DNA of 64,000 bases, from assembly GCF_009663685.2 (NCBI RefSeq), contig NZ_RCOG02000004.1:62001-126000 (forward strand), in the 5' to 3' direction. Each line of letters starts with the position of its first letter. Within the stretch, counting starts at the first letter, position 1. This DNA is from Cupriavidus sp. U2 (lineage in GTDB: Bacteria; Pseudomonadota; Gammaproteobacteria; Burkholderiales; Burkholderiaceae). Under the pieces are notes generated by a model. The model saw only the letters and a list, made by a program, of their open reading frames with translations. It had not been told where the DNA came from and ran no database searches. A program made the translations under genes and the position numbers. This document shows, one piece after another, positions 26,296-34,240 of this stretch.

Positions 26296-27318
26296 TCAGA
26301 GCGGGCTGGCCCAGGCCACGCGCGTGGCCTGCCGCAGGCAATCCTTGATCGTGGCGATCTGGGTGGCGATGGGGGCGGGCACCGGCTCGGCGCCATCGAG
26401 CACCTTGCGGATCCAGGCCGCCGTGTCGGCCACGTCGGTGCCGGCCGGTAGCGCCGGCACTTCGGCGATGGAACCGCCCACCGGGTCCACCATCGTGCGC
26501 TGATGCCCGTCGTGCAGCCAGTCGATGCGCGTGGTGCGGCGGGCATCGGCCACCACCTCGCCCTCGGTGCCCCGGCCCAGCAGCACGTTGGCCGGCTCGT
26601 GCGAGAAATAATCGGTCAGTGTTTCGCGATATTCGGGGTGGGTGTAGCTGTACAGACGCAGGGCTTCGGCCGGCGTATGGGCGCCCACCGGCTGCAGCAT
26701 CTTGACGATCGTGTGCGACGAATTGCGCAGGCCGATGATGGCGCGCTTGTCGAGCAGGGCCGACAGCGCGGGCGACAGCACGTCGATAGGCAGCACGGCC
26801 AGCGGGTTCGTTGCCGCACGCAGCTGGTCCTGCGCGGCCTGGGTGGTGGCGCACAGCGGCACGCCCAGCGCGTCGAACAGGGCCATGCTGGTCACGCGGC
26901 CGTGGAACGCGCGCACGCCATGCACCAGCGTCGGCACGCCATCGCGCGCCAGCAGCATCGCCAGCAGCGGCACCAGGTTGGGCTGCTTGCGCGCGCCGTT
27001 GTAGCTGGGGATCACCACCACGGGCTTGTCGGGCGGCGCCGCCAGCGGCTGGCAATGCTGGTGCGCGGCTTCAAGCATGCCGGCCAGTTCGTGCGGGGCC
27101 TCGCCCTTGATGCGGTACGCCATCAGCACCGCGCCCAGTTCAATGTCGGAAACGCGGCCTGCCAGCATGGCGTCGAACAGCGCCTGGACATCCTCGCGCG
27201 GCAGCGCGCGGGCGCCGTTGACGCCGCGGCCGATTTCCTTGATGTACTTTGCCGCCAAAAATGGCGAATCTGCTGCTGTGGTCATGATGACTGCCGGAAT
27301 CGTGGGGGTGGGGTTCAT
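26296..27318 (-). CDS. ybiB: YbiB-like protein (TrpD2 family, glycosyltransferase family 3 fold)
   Basis: The 340-residue protein has the N-terminal helical domain and C-terminal nucleoside-phosphorylase-like fold of anthranilate phosphoribosyltransferase homologues (SDIELGAVLMAYRIKGE, VVIPSYNGARKQPNLVPLLA, GLRNSSHTIVKMLQP). The E. coli homologue YbiB binds nucleic acids and lacks TrpD activity. The glycine-rich PRPP loop of true TrpD is replaced by SYNGARKQPN. It lies 41 bases after the nitrate ABC ATPase on the same strand, possibly as the last gene of that operon. The start may be ATG 27318 or ATG 27285. Confidence 0.82.
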   Translation of the reverse strand: MNPTPTIPAVIMTTAADSPFLAAKYIKEIGRGVNGARALPREDVQALFDAMLAGRVSDIELGAVLMAYRIKGEAPHELAGMLEAAHQHCQPLAAPPDKPVVVIPSYNGARKQPNLVPLLAMLLARDGVPTLVHGVRAFHGRVTSMALFDALGVPLCATTQAAQDQLRAATNPLAVLPIDVLSPALSALLDKRAIIGLRNSSHTIVKMLQPVGAHTPAEALRLYSYTHPEYRETLTDYFSHEPANVLLGRGTEGEVVADARRTTRIDWLHDGHQRTMVDPVGGSIAEVPALPAGTDVADTAAWIRKVLDGAEPVPAPIATQIATIKDCLRQATRVAWASPL

Positions 27319-27359
27319 GATAGCCCACGATTGCCGCCGGCAATGGGTCCCACCGGGCC

Positions 27360-28163
27360 TCAGGCGGCTTCCTGCAGCGCCGGGTTGCGCTGCTTGCGGT
27401 ACAGGAAGTCCAGCACGGCCGTGCGGCAGGCGTGATAGGTCTTGTCGTCGGCCAGCGCCACGCGGTCGCGCGGTCGCCGGATATCGACGCTGACGATCTC
27501 GCCGATGGTGGCCGCCGGGCCGTTGGTCATCATGACGATGCGGTCAGCCAGCAGCACGGCCTCGTCCACATCGTGCGTGACCATGACGACGGTGCTCTTC
27601 GTACGCGCCACGATCTTGATCAGTTCGTCCTGCAGATGGGCACGGGTCAGCGCATCGAGCGCACCGAACGGCTCGTCCATCAGCAGCACCTTGGGCTGCA
27701 TCGCCAGCGCCCGGGCGATGCCCACGCGCTGCTTCATGCCGCCCGAGATCTCGTGCGGATACTTGCCTTCGGCGTGGGTCAGGCCCACCAGCGCCAGCGT
27801 GTCGTGCGTGCGGGCCTTCAGCTGCGCCTTGCTCTCCGTGGCGCCGAACACGCGCTCCACGCCCAGGTGGACGTTTTCGAAGCACGTCAGCCAGGGCAGC
27901 AGCGAATGGTTCTGGAAGACCACGGCGCGCTCCGGCCCGGGCCCGGCGATCTCGCGCCCGGCGCAGATCAGCGCGCCGGCGGTGGGCGTGGTCAGCCCGG
28001 CGATCAGGTTCAGCAGCGTGGACTTGCCGCAGCCCGAATGCCCGATCAGCGTGATGAACTCGCCTTCCGCAACCGACAGGTTGATGTCGCGCAATGCCAC
28101 AAACGGGCCCTTGCGCGTCTTGAACGTCTGGCCGACGTGTTCGATGCTGACGAATTTTTCCAT
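27360..28163 (-). CDS. Nitrate/sulfonate-type ABC transporter ATP-binding protein
   Basis: The ATPase of a nitrate-type ABC importer, 267 residues. Walker A is GHSGCGKST, the Q-loop region VVFQNHSLLPW, the signature SGGMKQR, Walker B VLLMDEP and the switch histidine lies in VMVTHDVDEAVLLADR. It matches NrtD/NasD of the nitrate-sulfonate-taurine family. It is 13 bases downstream of the permease gene and is controlled from the leader ahead of the binding-protein gene. Confidence 0.9.
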   Translation of the reverse strand: MEKFVSIEHVGQTFKTRKGPFVALRDINLSVAEGEFITLIGHSGCGKSTLLNLIAGLTTPTAGALICAGREIAGPGPERAVVFQNHSLLPWLTCFENVHLGVERVFGATESKAQLKARTHDTLALVGLTHAEGKYPHEISGGMKQRVGIARALAMQPKVLLMDEPFGALDALTRAHLQDELIKIVARTKSTVVMVTHDVDEAVLLADRIVMMTNGPAATIGEIVSVDIRRPRDRVALADDKTYHACRTAVLDFLYRKQRNPALQEAA

Positions 28164-28176
28164 GACGGGGCTCCGA

Positions 28177-29097
28177 TCAGGTGTTGCCGTAGCTGAAGCG
28201 GCGCGCCAGGGCCAGCAGCAGGTGCTCCAGCACCAGGCCGACCACGCCGATGATGAAGATGGCGATGACGATGTGCTCGACCTTCAGGTTGTTCCACTCG
28301 TCCCACAGCCAGAAGCCGATGCCGGTGCCGCCGGTCAACATCTCGGCGGCCACGATCACCAGCCACGCGGTGCCGATGGATAGCCGCACGCCGGTCAGCA
28401 TGTACGGCAGCACGGCCGGGAACAGCACGCTGCGGAAGATCTTCCATTCGGACAGGTCCAGCACGCGCGCCACGTTCAGGTAGTCCTGCGGCACGCGCGT
28501 CACGCCCACCGCCGTGTTGATGATCATCGGCCAGATCGAGCAGATGAAGATGGCCCAGATGGCGGCCGGGTTGGCGGCCTTGAACAGCAGCAGGCCGATG
28601 GGCAGCCAGGCTAGCGGCGACACGGGCCGCAGCAGGCTGATGACCGGCGCCGCCATCGCGTTCAGGAAGGCGAAACGCCCCAGCAGGAAGCCGGCCGGAA
28701 TGCCGATTACCGCCGCCAGGCCGAAGCCCGCCGCCACGCGCGCCAGCGACGCCAGCACGTTCCAGCCGATACCCTGGTCGTTCGGGCCGTTGCGATAGAA
28801 CGGATCGGCAAACAGCGGCACGGCGGCATTCCACGTGGCACCGGGCGTCGGCAATGCCGGGATCAGCGTGGCGATGCCGTGCCAGACCAGCAGGAACAGC
28901 ACGAAGCCGGCCAGCGGCGGCACGCACTTGAGCACGAAGCCGGCTACGGCCTCGCGCCGCGCGGCCTGCTTCGCCTGGATGGCAAGCTCCTGGGCGCGGC
29001 GGCGCGTCTGTTCCTTGGCTTCCGTATCGAGGACATCGGCATCCATGGCGGCTCCTTGCGGAGTAGTGGGGGTAACGGCAGGGGCGAGGGCATTCAC
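28177..29097 (-). CDS. nrtB: Nitrate ABC transporter permease
   Basis: The membrane subunit of the nitrate importer, 306 residues. After a charged N-terminal extension (residues 20-50, Glu/Arg/Gln-rich) it has about six helices and the ABC-coupling loop region ARVLDLSEWKIFRSVLFPAVLPYMLTGVR, matching the NrtB family. It starts 50 bases after the binding-protein gene and is followed by the ATPase. Confidence 0.9.
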   Translation of the reverse strand: MNALAPAVTPTTPQGAAMDADVLDTEAKEQTRRRAQELAIQAKQAARREAVAGFVLKCVPPLAGFVLFLLVWHGIATLIPALPTPGATWNAAVPLFADPFYRNGPNDQGIGWNVLASLARVAAGFGLAAVIGIPAGFLLGRFAFLNAMAAPVISLLRPVSPLAWLPIGLLLFKAANPAAIWAIFICSIWPMIINTAVGVTRVPQDYLNVARVLDLSEWKIFRSVLFPAVLPYMLTGVRLSIGTAWLVIVAAEMLTGGTGIGFWLWDEWNNLKVEHIVIAIFIIGVVGLVLEHLLLALARRFSYGNT

Positions 29098-29147
29098 GGC
29101 AGGCTCCTTTCCAGAGGGCGATCAGGTCGCGAATAACGCGTGCGGGG

Positions 29148-30458
29148 TCAGAGGGCGCCGGCTTTGATCTTGAAGCCGTCGGCGTAGGCCTTCGGGTCCT
29201 TGGCGGCGTCCCAGGTCACGCCGTCGATCAGCTTCGCGGTCCGGAAATCGCTCTTGGGCAGCGGCACCTGCGCGGCGGCGGCGGCCTGCTTGAACACGTC
29301 GATGCGGTTCACCTGCCTGGCCACGGCCAGGTAGTCGGGGTGGTCCTTCAGCAGGCCCCAGCGCTTCTGCTGCGTCAGGAACCACATGCCGTCCGACAGG
29401 AACGGGTAGTTGGCCAGGCCGTCCTGATAGAACTTCATCGAATCGGGGTCGTCCCAGGTCTTGCCCAGGCCGTTGCTGTAGCGGCCCAGCATGCGGTCCA
29501 GGATGATGTCCATGTCGGTGTTGACATAGGACTTGGCCGCGATGGTCTCGGCGGTCTTGCGGCGGTTCGAGGCCGATGCATCGATGAACTTCGATGCTTC
29601 GAGGACGGCCGCCACCATCGCGCGGGCCGTGTTCGGATTTTTCTGGACGAAATCCGATGTGGTGCCCAGCACCTTCTCGGGATGATCCTTCCAGATGGCC
29701 TGGGTGGTTTCGGCCGTGAAGCCGATCTTGTCGGCGATGGCACGCGCGCCCCACGGTTCGCCCACGCAGAAGCCGTCCATGTTGCCCACGCGCATGTTGG
29801 CTACCATCTGCGGCGGCGGCACGGTGATGGCCTTGGCGTCCTGCATCGGGTTGATGCCGTTGGCGGCCAGCCAGTAGTAGAGCCACATCGCATGCGTGCC
29901 GGTGGGGAAGGTCTGCGCGAACACGTACTCGCGCTTTTCGCGGGTCATCAGCGCCTTCAGGCTGGCACCGTCCTTGACGCCCTTTTCCGCCAGCTTCTGC
30001 GACAGCGTGATGGCCTGGCCGTTGTGGTTCAGGTTCATCAGCACCGCCATGTCCTTCCGGGGCCCGCCGATGCCAAGCTGCACGCCGTAGACCAGGCCGT
30101 AGAGCACGTGCGCGGCATCGAGTTCGCCATTGACCAGCTTGTCTCGCACGGCCGCCCACGACGCCTCCTTGCTCGGCGTGATCTTGATGCCGTACTTCTT
30201 GTCCAGGCCCAGCGTCGACGCCATGACCACCGACGCGCAGTCGGTCAGCGGGATGAAGCCGATCCTGACTTCGGCCTTCTCGGGCGCATCGGAGCCGGCT
30301 GCCCAGGCACCGCTGCGCACCAGCGGATCGACCAGCGTCATCACGCTGGCGCCGGCAAGGGTGGCCAGCGCGCGCCGGCGGCCGTGGCTGGCCGGAGCGC
30401 GGTCGGCGGCCGCGTTGTCGGCGACGTTGGGCTTGGCAATCTTGAGGCGAGAGGGCAT
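29148..30458 (-). CDS. nrtA: Nitrate ABC transporter substrate-binding protein with Tat-type signal
   Basis: A 436-residue NrtA/NasF-type nitrate-binding protein. The N-terminus has a GRRRALATLAGASVM stretch resembling a twin-arginine signal with cleavage near residue 54. Family motifs VRIGFIPLTDCASVVMA, NLNHNGQAITLS, GTHAMWLYYWLAANGINP and GFCVGEPWGARAI are present. GGAG lies eight bases before ATG 30458. Immediately upstream are a strong terminator and two hexaloop hairpins, so expression is probably antitermination-controlled by NasT. Confidence 0.92.
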   Translation of the reverse strand: MPSRLKIAKPNVADNAAADRAPASHGRRRALATLAGASVMTLVDPLVRSGAWAAGSDAPEKAEVRIGFIPLTDCASVVMASTLGLDKKYGIKITPSKEASWAAVRDKLVNGELDAAHVLYGLVYGVQLGIGGPRKDMAVLMNLNHNGQAITLSQKLAEKGVKDGASLKALMTREKREYVFAQTFPTGTHAMWLYYWLAANGINPMQDAKAITVPPPQMVANMRVGNMDGFCVGEPWGARAIADKIGFTAETTQAIWKDHPEKVLGTTSDFVQKNPNTARAMVAAVLEASKFIDASASNRRKTAETIAAKSYVNTDMDIILDRMLGRYSNGLGKTWDDPDSMKFYQDGLANYPFLSDGMWFLTQQKRWGLLKDHPDYLAVARQVNRIDVFKQAAAAAQVPLPKSDFRTAKLIDGVTWDAAKDPKAYADGFKIKAGAL

Positions 30459-30476
30459 TGCGATGGCTCCGAGAAG

Positions 30477-30640
30477 AAAAAAGGCGTCCCGACCGCAGCC
30501 CCAGGCTTCAACAGAAGCCGGGAGGTGCGGTGCAGGACGCCGTTGTCCGATGCCGCGCGGGCCGTCGTTGGCGCGCGTGCATGCATGTTGTGGTTGATAC
30601 CGGGCACTACAGGGTGATGCCGGCCGTCGTTGGCCTTGCC
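30477..30640 (-). promoter_or_regulatory. ANTAR-type antitermination leader of the nrtABC operon
   Basis: Read on the minus strand, hairpin P1 is GGCC-AACGAC-GGCC (30635-30622) and hairpin P2 is CGCGC-GCC-AACGAC-GGC-CC-GCGCG (30577-30554). Both have the same six-base loop with A at position 1 and G at position 4, the signature recognised by ANTAR proteins. They are followed by a long terminator whose outer stem is GGCGTCC with GGACGCC (30541 to 30483), then six U at 30482-30477, ending 19 bases before the nrtA start. The linker between hairpins, about 45 bases, is longer than in textbook examples. Confidence 0.8.
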
Positions 30641-30647
30641 AGCCATT

Positions 30648-30664
30648 ACGCAAGCGTCATGCCA
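30648..30664 (-). promoter_or_regulatory. Sigma-54-type promoter of the nrtABC leader
   Basis: The minus strand reads TGGCATGACGCTTGCGT, close to the sigma-54 consensus TGGCAC-N5-TTGCW with the invariant GG-N10-GC spacing. Transcription would start near 30638-30640, just at the base of hairpin P1. Sigma-54 itself is encoded at 55995-57476. Confidence 0.6.
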
Positions 30665-30919
30665 TGCCCGTTGCGGTGCACAACACCGTGCGGCCGGCGG
30701 CGCTTTTCACCAGGCCGAGGCGCCACGCGTGCGGACGGTGCACGCGGGGGCCTGCGGCGCAGGTCCCCGGGAGCGGAAAGTCAGCGCGAAACCGTGCGGG
30801 GAAGGCGGCGGGTGGCGGAACTGGTGCAGCGCCGCGCCCGCGCATGCACCGGGCTGGTGTGGGGGAGGGAAGCGGGAGGAAGGTGTGGCGGAACGTATGG
30901 CGGAAGGTCTGGACAGGCG
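30665..30919. other. Non-coding stretch between nasT and the nrt promoter
   Basis: These 255 bases are GC-rich and hold no convincing gene. An inverted repeat CGGTG-CACAA-CACCG sits at 30675-30689, just upstream of the sigma-54-type promoter, and might be an activator site, but it does not match the NtrC consensus well. Open frames on both strands look like chance. Confidence 0.4.
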
Positions 30920-31555
30920 TCAGCCCATCACGTCGATCACGCGCTGGGCGGCTTCCACGAGCTTGATGCCACGCTCCATCGCCATCGAACGCAGCCGCTT
31001 GTAGGCCTCGTCCTCGGTGATGCCGCGCGACTCCATCAGCAGGCCCTTGGCGCGCTCCACGGTCTTGCGCTCGGCCAGCTTGAGTTTGGTGGCGTCCAGC
31101 TCGGCGCGCAGCTGCTGGTCGAGCTCGAACCGCGCATAGGCCACGTCCAGCACGGTCTTGACGCGCTCGGCGCGCAGGCCGTCGACGATATAGGCCGTGA
31201 TGCCGGCCGACAGCGCGGCCTTGATGCGCTGGGAATCGTCGTTGTCGGTGAACAGCACGATCGGGCGCGGCGCGTGCTGGGTGGACACGCAGACATGCTC
31301 GATGGTGTCGCGGGCGGCCGATTCGGACGCGATGATGACCAGGTCGGGCAGCGTGGCCGCGATCACATCGGGCAGCCGCAGGTCGGCGTCCACGGTCTGC
31401 ACCGTCGTGAAGCCGGCCTGCGCCAATCCGGCGCGGATCGTCTCCACATTGAGCGGATCGGCGTCGTGCGGGTCGCGCACCAGCAGGATGCTCAGGGTGC
31501 GGGAGCCTGCGGCCGGCGGTGGACTGGCAGGTGGGGGCGAGGTGCGGCGGTTCAT
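30920..31555 (-). CDS. nasT: ANTAR-domain antiterminator NasT
   Basis: The 211-residue protein has an N-terminal pseudo-receiver domain (about 20-140) and a C-terminal ANTAR domain (about 155-208: [17 protein letters not shown], then [17 protein letters not shown]). The receiver strand that normally ends in the phosphorylated aspartate reads [10 protein letters not shown], so phosphorylation there is unlikely. NasT binds dual-hexaloop leader RNAs and prevents termination of nitrate assimilation operons; such a leader lies just downstream. NasT is normally held by the nitrate sensor NasS, which is not encoded next to it. ATG 31555 avoids an unlikely N-terminal extension. Confidence 0.92.
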   Translation of the reverse strand: MNRRTSPPPASPPPAAGSRTLSILLVRDPHDADPLNVETIRAGLAQAGFTTVQTVDADLRLPDVIAATLPDLVIIASESAARDTIEHVCVSTQHAPRPIVLFTDNDDSQRIKAALSAGITAYIVDGLRAERVKTVLDVAYARFELDQQLRAELDATKLKLAERKTVERAKGLLMESRGITEDEAYKRLRSMAMERGIKLVEAAQRVIDVMG

Positions 31556-31736
31556 GACGGTCGCTTGGTTGCACTGCAATATGCAAGATTCGCGCCGGGG
31601 TTGCCTGCACTGTATGCCACCGTACGCCGGGTGTATGCTTTGCCCCTGCCGCGCCCCCGGTTTCCGCATCGAAACCGGGGCACGCCGAATGCACCGGCGC
31701 GGCGTCCCATCAAAAAGAGAAAGCAGGAGAGTTTGG

Positions 31737-32438
31737 ATGACCGAGTTCGTATTCGCCCCGCAGGCCCCCGTCGGGGTGCCGGTCCGTGGCAGCAGCGCTA
31801 GCTTCCCCGTGCGCCGGGTCTATTGCGTGGGCCGCAATTATGCCGCGCATGCACGTGAAATGGGCTCGGACCCCGACCGCGAACCGCCGTTCTTCTTCTG
31901 CAAGCCGTCCGACGCGGTCAGCTACGTGCCCGACAACACCGAAGGCACGTTCCCGTACCCGCCGGGCACCGGCAACTGCCACTACGAGGTGGAGCTGGTG
32001 GTGGCCATCGGCAAGGGCGGCAAGGACATCCCCGTGGAACAGGCCGCCAGCCACGTCTACGGCTACGCCATCGGCCTGGACATGACGCGCCGCGACCTGC
32101 AGAACGAGTCGAAGAAGACCGGCCGCCCCTGGGAAACCGGCAAGGCGTTCGACAAGTCGGCACCGATCGGCCCGATCGTGCCGGTGTCCGCCATCGGCCA
32201 CCCGGAAAAGGGCGCCGTGACGCTGGCCGTGAACGGCGTGGAAAAGCAGCGCGGCGACTTGTCGGACCTGATCTGGTCGGTGCCGGAAATGGTGTCGTAC
32301 CTGTCGAAACTGTTCGAACTGCAGCCGGGCGACCTGATCTACAGCGGCACGCCCGAAGGCGTGGGCCCGGTGGTCAGGGGCGACGTCATGCAGTGCCACG
32401 TGGCCGGCGTGGGCGACCTGACCGTCAAGGTGGTCTGA
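31737..32438 (+). CDS. Fumarylacetoacetate hydrolase family protein
   Basis: The 233-residue single-domain FAH-fold protein likely hydrolyses fumarylpyruvate or a related acylpyruvate. The N-terminal part has [16 protein letters not shown]; metal-binding acidic residues fall in [15 protein letters not shown] and [18 protein letters not shown] at 31726-31730 supports ATG 31737. It is followed four bases later by a maleylacetoacetate/maleylpyruvate isomerase gene, so the pair probably handles the end of a gentisate or homogentisate-type ring-cleavage pathway, although no dioxygenase gene is in the window. Confidence 0.88.
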   Translation: MTEFVFAPQAPVGVPVRGSSASFPVRRVYCVGRNYAAHAREMGSDPDREPPFFFCKPSDAVSYVPDNTEGTFPYPPGTGNCHYEVELVVAIGKGGKDIPVEQAASHVYGYAIGLDMTRRDLQNESKKTGRPWETGKAFDKSAPIGPIVPVSAIGHPEKGAVTLAVNGVEKQRGDLSDLIWSVPEMVSYLSKLFELQPGDLIYSGTPEGVGPVVRGDVMQCHVAGVGDLTVKVV

Positions 32439-32442
32439 GGCC

Positions 32443-33090
32443 ATGCTTGCGCTCCACAGCTACTTCCGCAGCTCGGCCTCGTTTCGCGTACGCATCGCCT
32501 TGAACCTGAAGGGGCTGCCCTACGACTACAAGGGCGTGCACCTGCTCAAGGGCGGCGGCATGCAGCTCAAGCCCGAGTACCGCGCGCTGAACGCCGACGG
32601 CGTGGTGCCGACGCTGGTGGTCGACGGCCGTCCGCTGATCCAGTCGATGGCCATCATCGAATACCTCGACGAGACCCATCCCGAGCCGGCACTGCTGCCG
32701 AAAGACCCGTTCGAGCGCGCCGTGGTGCGCGGCCTGGCCCAGGAAATCGCCTGCGAGATCCATCCGCTGAACAACCTGCGGGTGCTCAAGTACCTGAAGC
32801 ACGAACTGAAGGTATCGGACGAGGCCAAGGACGGCTGGTACCGGCACTGGATCGAGCAGGGCTTCGCCTCGCTGGAGATCAACCTGCAGCAGCTGGGCCG
32901 TGTGGGCCGCTACGCATTTGGCGATACGCCGACGCTGGTGGACCTGTGCCTGGTGCCGCAGGTGTTCAACTCGCAGCGATTCAACGTGGACCTGACCCCG
33001 TTCCCGACCATCGCGAAGATCCACGCCAACTGCATGGAACTGGAAGCGTTCCAGAAGGCGGCACCGGCCGCGCAGCCCGATAGCGAGTAG
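32443..33090 (+). CDS. maiA: Maleylacetoacetate (or maleylpyruvate) isomerase, zeta-class GST
   Basis: A 215-residue glutathione-dependent isomerase. The zeta-class motif appears as SYFRSSASFRVRIALN; the usual SSCS reads SSAS, so the cysteine is alanine. The glutathione-binding region QSMAIIEYLDETHP and the C-terminal LVDLCLVPQVFNSQRFNVDL are typical. Some maleylpyruvate isomerases also vary at this cysteine. It forms a two-gene unit with the FAH-fold gene and ends at a strong terminator. Confidence 0.9.
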   Translation: MLALHSYFRSSASFRVRIALNLKGLPYDYKGVHLLKGGGMQLKPEYRALNADGVVPTLVVDGRPLIQSMAIIEYLDETHPEPALLPKDPFERAVVRGLAQEIACEIHPLNNLRVLKYLKHELKVSDEAKDGWYRHWIEQGFASLEINLQQLGRVGRYAFGDTPTLVDLCLVPQVFNSQRFNVDLTPFPTIAKIHANCMELEAFQKAAPAAQPDSE

Positions 33091-33119
33091 GCTTCGGCGG
33101 TTCGTTTTGGCCAGCAAAG

Positions 33120-33149
33120 AAAAACCCCGGCGTAGATGCCGGGGTTTTT
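33120..33149. terminator. Bidirectional terminator after maiA
   Basis: AAAAACCCCGGC (33120-33131) and GCCGGGGTTTTT (33138-33149) form a perfect 12-bp stem with A- and T-runs on the two sides, between the convergent maiA and Abi-like genes. Confidence 0.9.
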
Positions 33150-33153
33150 CTTG

Positions 33154-34089
33154 TCAGAAGTGGAACGCTGCGAGCTGCCGCCTTCGCTTGCTTGCAGGAG
33201 AGGGATATCGCCGGGAACGGTGGTTCGAGACTTCGCTTGCCTCGGATAGCGCATCGAGCACTCTCCGATATGTGCCTGCAGTGCCGCCCATCGTTCTGTA
33301 CGTGGCCAGCGCATGTCGGCTCAGCAAGGAGCGAAGCTTGCACCAGTGATCGGTGGCGCGGATATGGTTGGCGACCTTGGGAGATATCCAGCCGGCGATC
33401 CAACTGACCCTTTCCATTGCCGCACTCAGACTTGCAACGGTATGCCGAGGTCGGCGGGGAATAAAGCCTACGTTGCCATGAAGGTCGAACTCTGGACATG
33501 CCCAGAGGGCCTCGTGGTGGCCAATCCTGTTTCGGATATCCCGGACGCGCGCCAGCAATCTCACGAGGCGTTCACGAAAGTTCTTCGAACCATGCGGTGT
33601 GAGCGCGGTCTCGGGCGCATAGGGAAATGCCTGCCGAAGCACGATCGCCTGGAGGTCGGGGGGATGCGATGGATGCCCCAGACCCTTGACCAGCTGCTCC
33701 CAAAAGCCGAAGGAAAGGCCCGCCACGATATCGTCTGGCGTGACGGCGGTATCGCCCCCCCGGCTACCTTTCTTCTTCGCGATAGCCGCTTCTATATCCT
33801 GCTGGGTTCGCGGGGACAATCGATGATATGCATCAAGCTTGCGGTCGCCAGAACTCGCCATGCAATCGCGTCTTGTCATCCAGGGGGCGCTGTCCGTACC
33901 CCCGCAGTACTGTGACAACGCGCGATGCAGTGCATTGCGGAGCGCGACTTCGAAATCGCCGAGGATAGGCAGCAGTGCCGCGGAGACGGCCTGATTCCAG
34001 CAGTAAGCGCCAATCAGGTCCTTGTACGAGCGTGTGGAAAAAAATCTCTCGACCGCCGAGAGTCGCGGTACGGCGAAGTGGTGCAGCAT
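33154..34089 (-). CDS. Abi-like protein with HEPN-type RNase motif
   Basis: A 311-residue protein resembling the Abi family: residues 8-60 read FAVPRLSAVERFF and AYCWNQAVSAALLPILGDFEVALRNALHRAL, typical of the N-terminal helices. The motif RNRIGHHEAL near residue 195 fits the HEPN catalytic pattern R-polar-x3-H. HEPN proteins include toxins and abortive-infection RNases. No antitoxin gene lies beside it. ATG 34089 follows GGGG at five bases and a TATAGT -10 at 34128-34123; a TTG at 34155 is possible but lies upstream of that -10. The gene looks richer in A+T than its neighbours. Confidence 0.72.
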   Translation of the reverse strand: MLHHFAVPRLSAVERFFSTRSYKDLIGAYCWNQAVSAALLPILGDFEVALRNALHRALSQYCGGTDSAPWMTRRDCMASSGDRKLDAYHRLSPRTQQDIEAAIAKKKGSRGGDTAVTPDDIVAGLSFGFWEQLVKGLGHPSHPPDLQAIVLRQAFPYAPETALTPHGSKNFRERLVRLLARVRDIRNRIGHHEALWACPEFDLHGNVGFIPRRPRHTVASLSAAMERVSWIAGWISPKVANHIRATDHWCKLRSLLSRHALATYRTMGGTAGTYRRVLDALSEASEVSNHRSRRYPSPASKRRRQLAAFHF

Positions 34090-34187
34090 CCAGACCCCAA
34101 ATTGCTTTTCTTCTTCCCTGTCACTATACTCGCCAGCGAGACAGGGGTTTTCCAAGCAATTGGTCGTGCCCTTGTATTTTGAGGAGG

Positions 34188-34208
34188 AGCCCCGCGTCAG
34201 CGGGGCTT
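34188..34208. terminator. Hairpin between ftsY and the Abi-like gene
   Basis: GCCCCGC (34189-34195) and GCGGGGC (34200-34206) with a GTCA loop, followed on the plus strand by only three T and on the minus strand by no T-run. It lies 33 bases after the ftsY stop and may act as a weak ftsY terminator. Confidence 0.4.
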
Positions 34209-34240
34209 TGCCTTTGCAGGGCCGGAACGCCGGCTGGGTA

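Noticed and set aside
27255-27268. AAAAATGGCGAATC shared with the terminator at 52948
   Set aside because: The copy at 27255 lies within the ybiB coding frame and lacks the second arm, so the match is taken as chance.
30675-30692. NtrC binding site upstream of the sigma-54-type promoter
   Set aside because: TGCAC-N6-GTGCG is one base short of the usual spacing and lies unusually close to the promoter; kept only as a weak inverted repeat.
30664-30966. 100-codon open frame on the plus strand between nrtA and nasT
   Set aside because: Arg/Gly-rich, without homology features, and it runs into nasT on the opposite strand.
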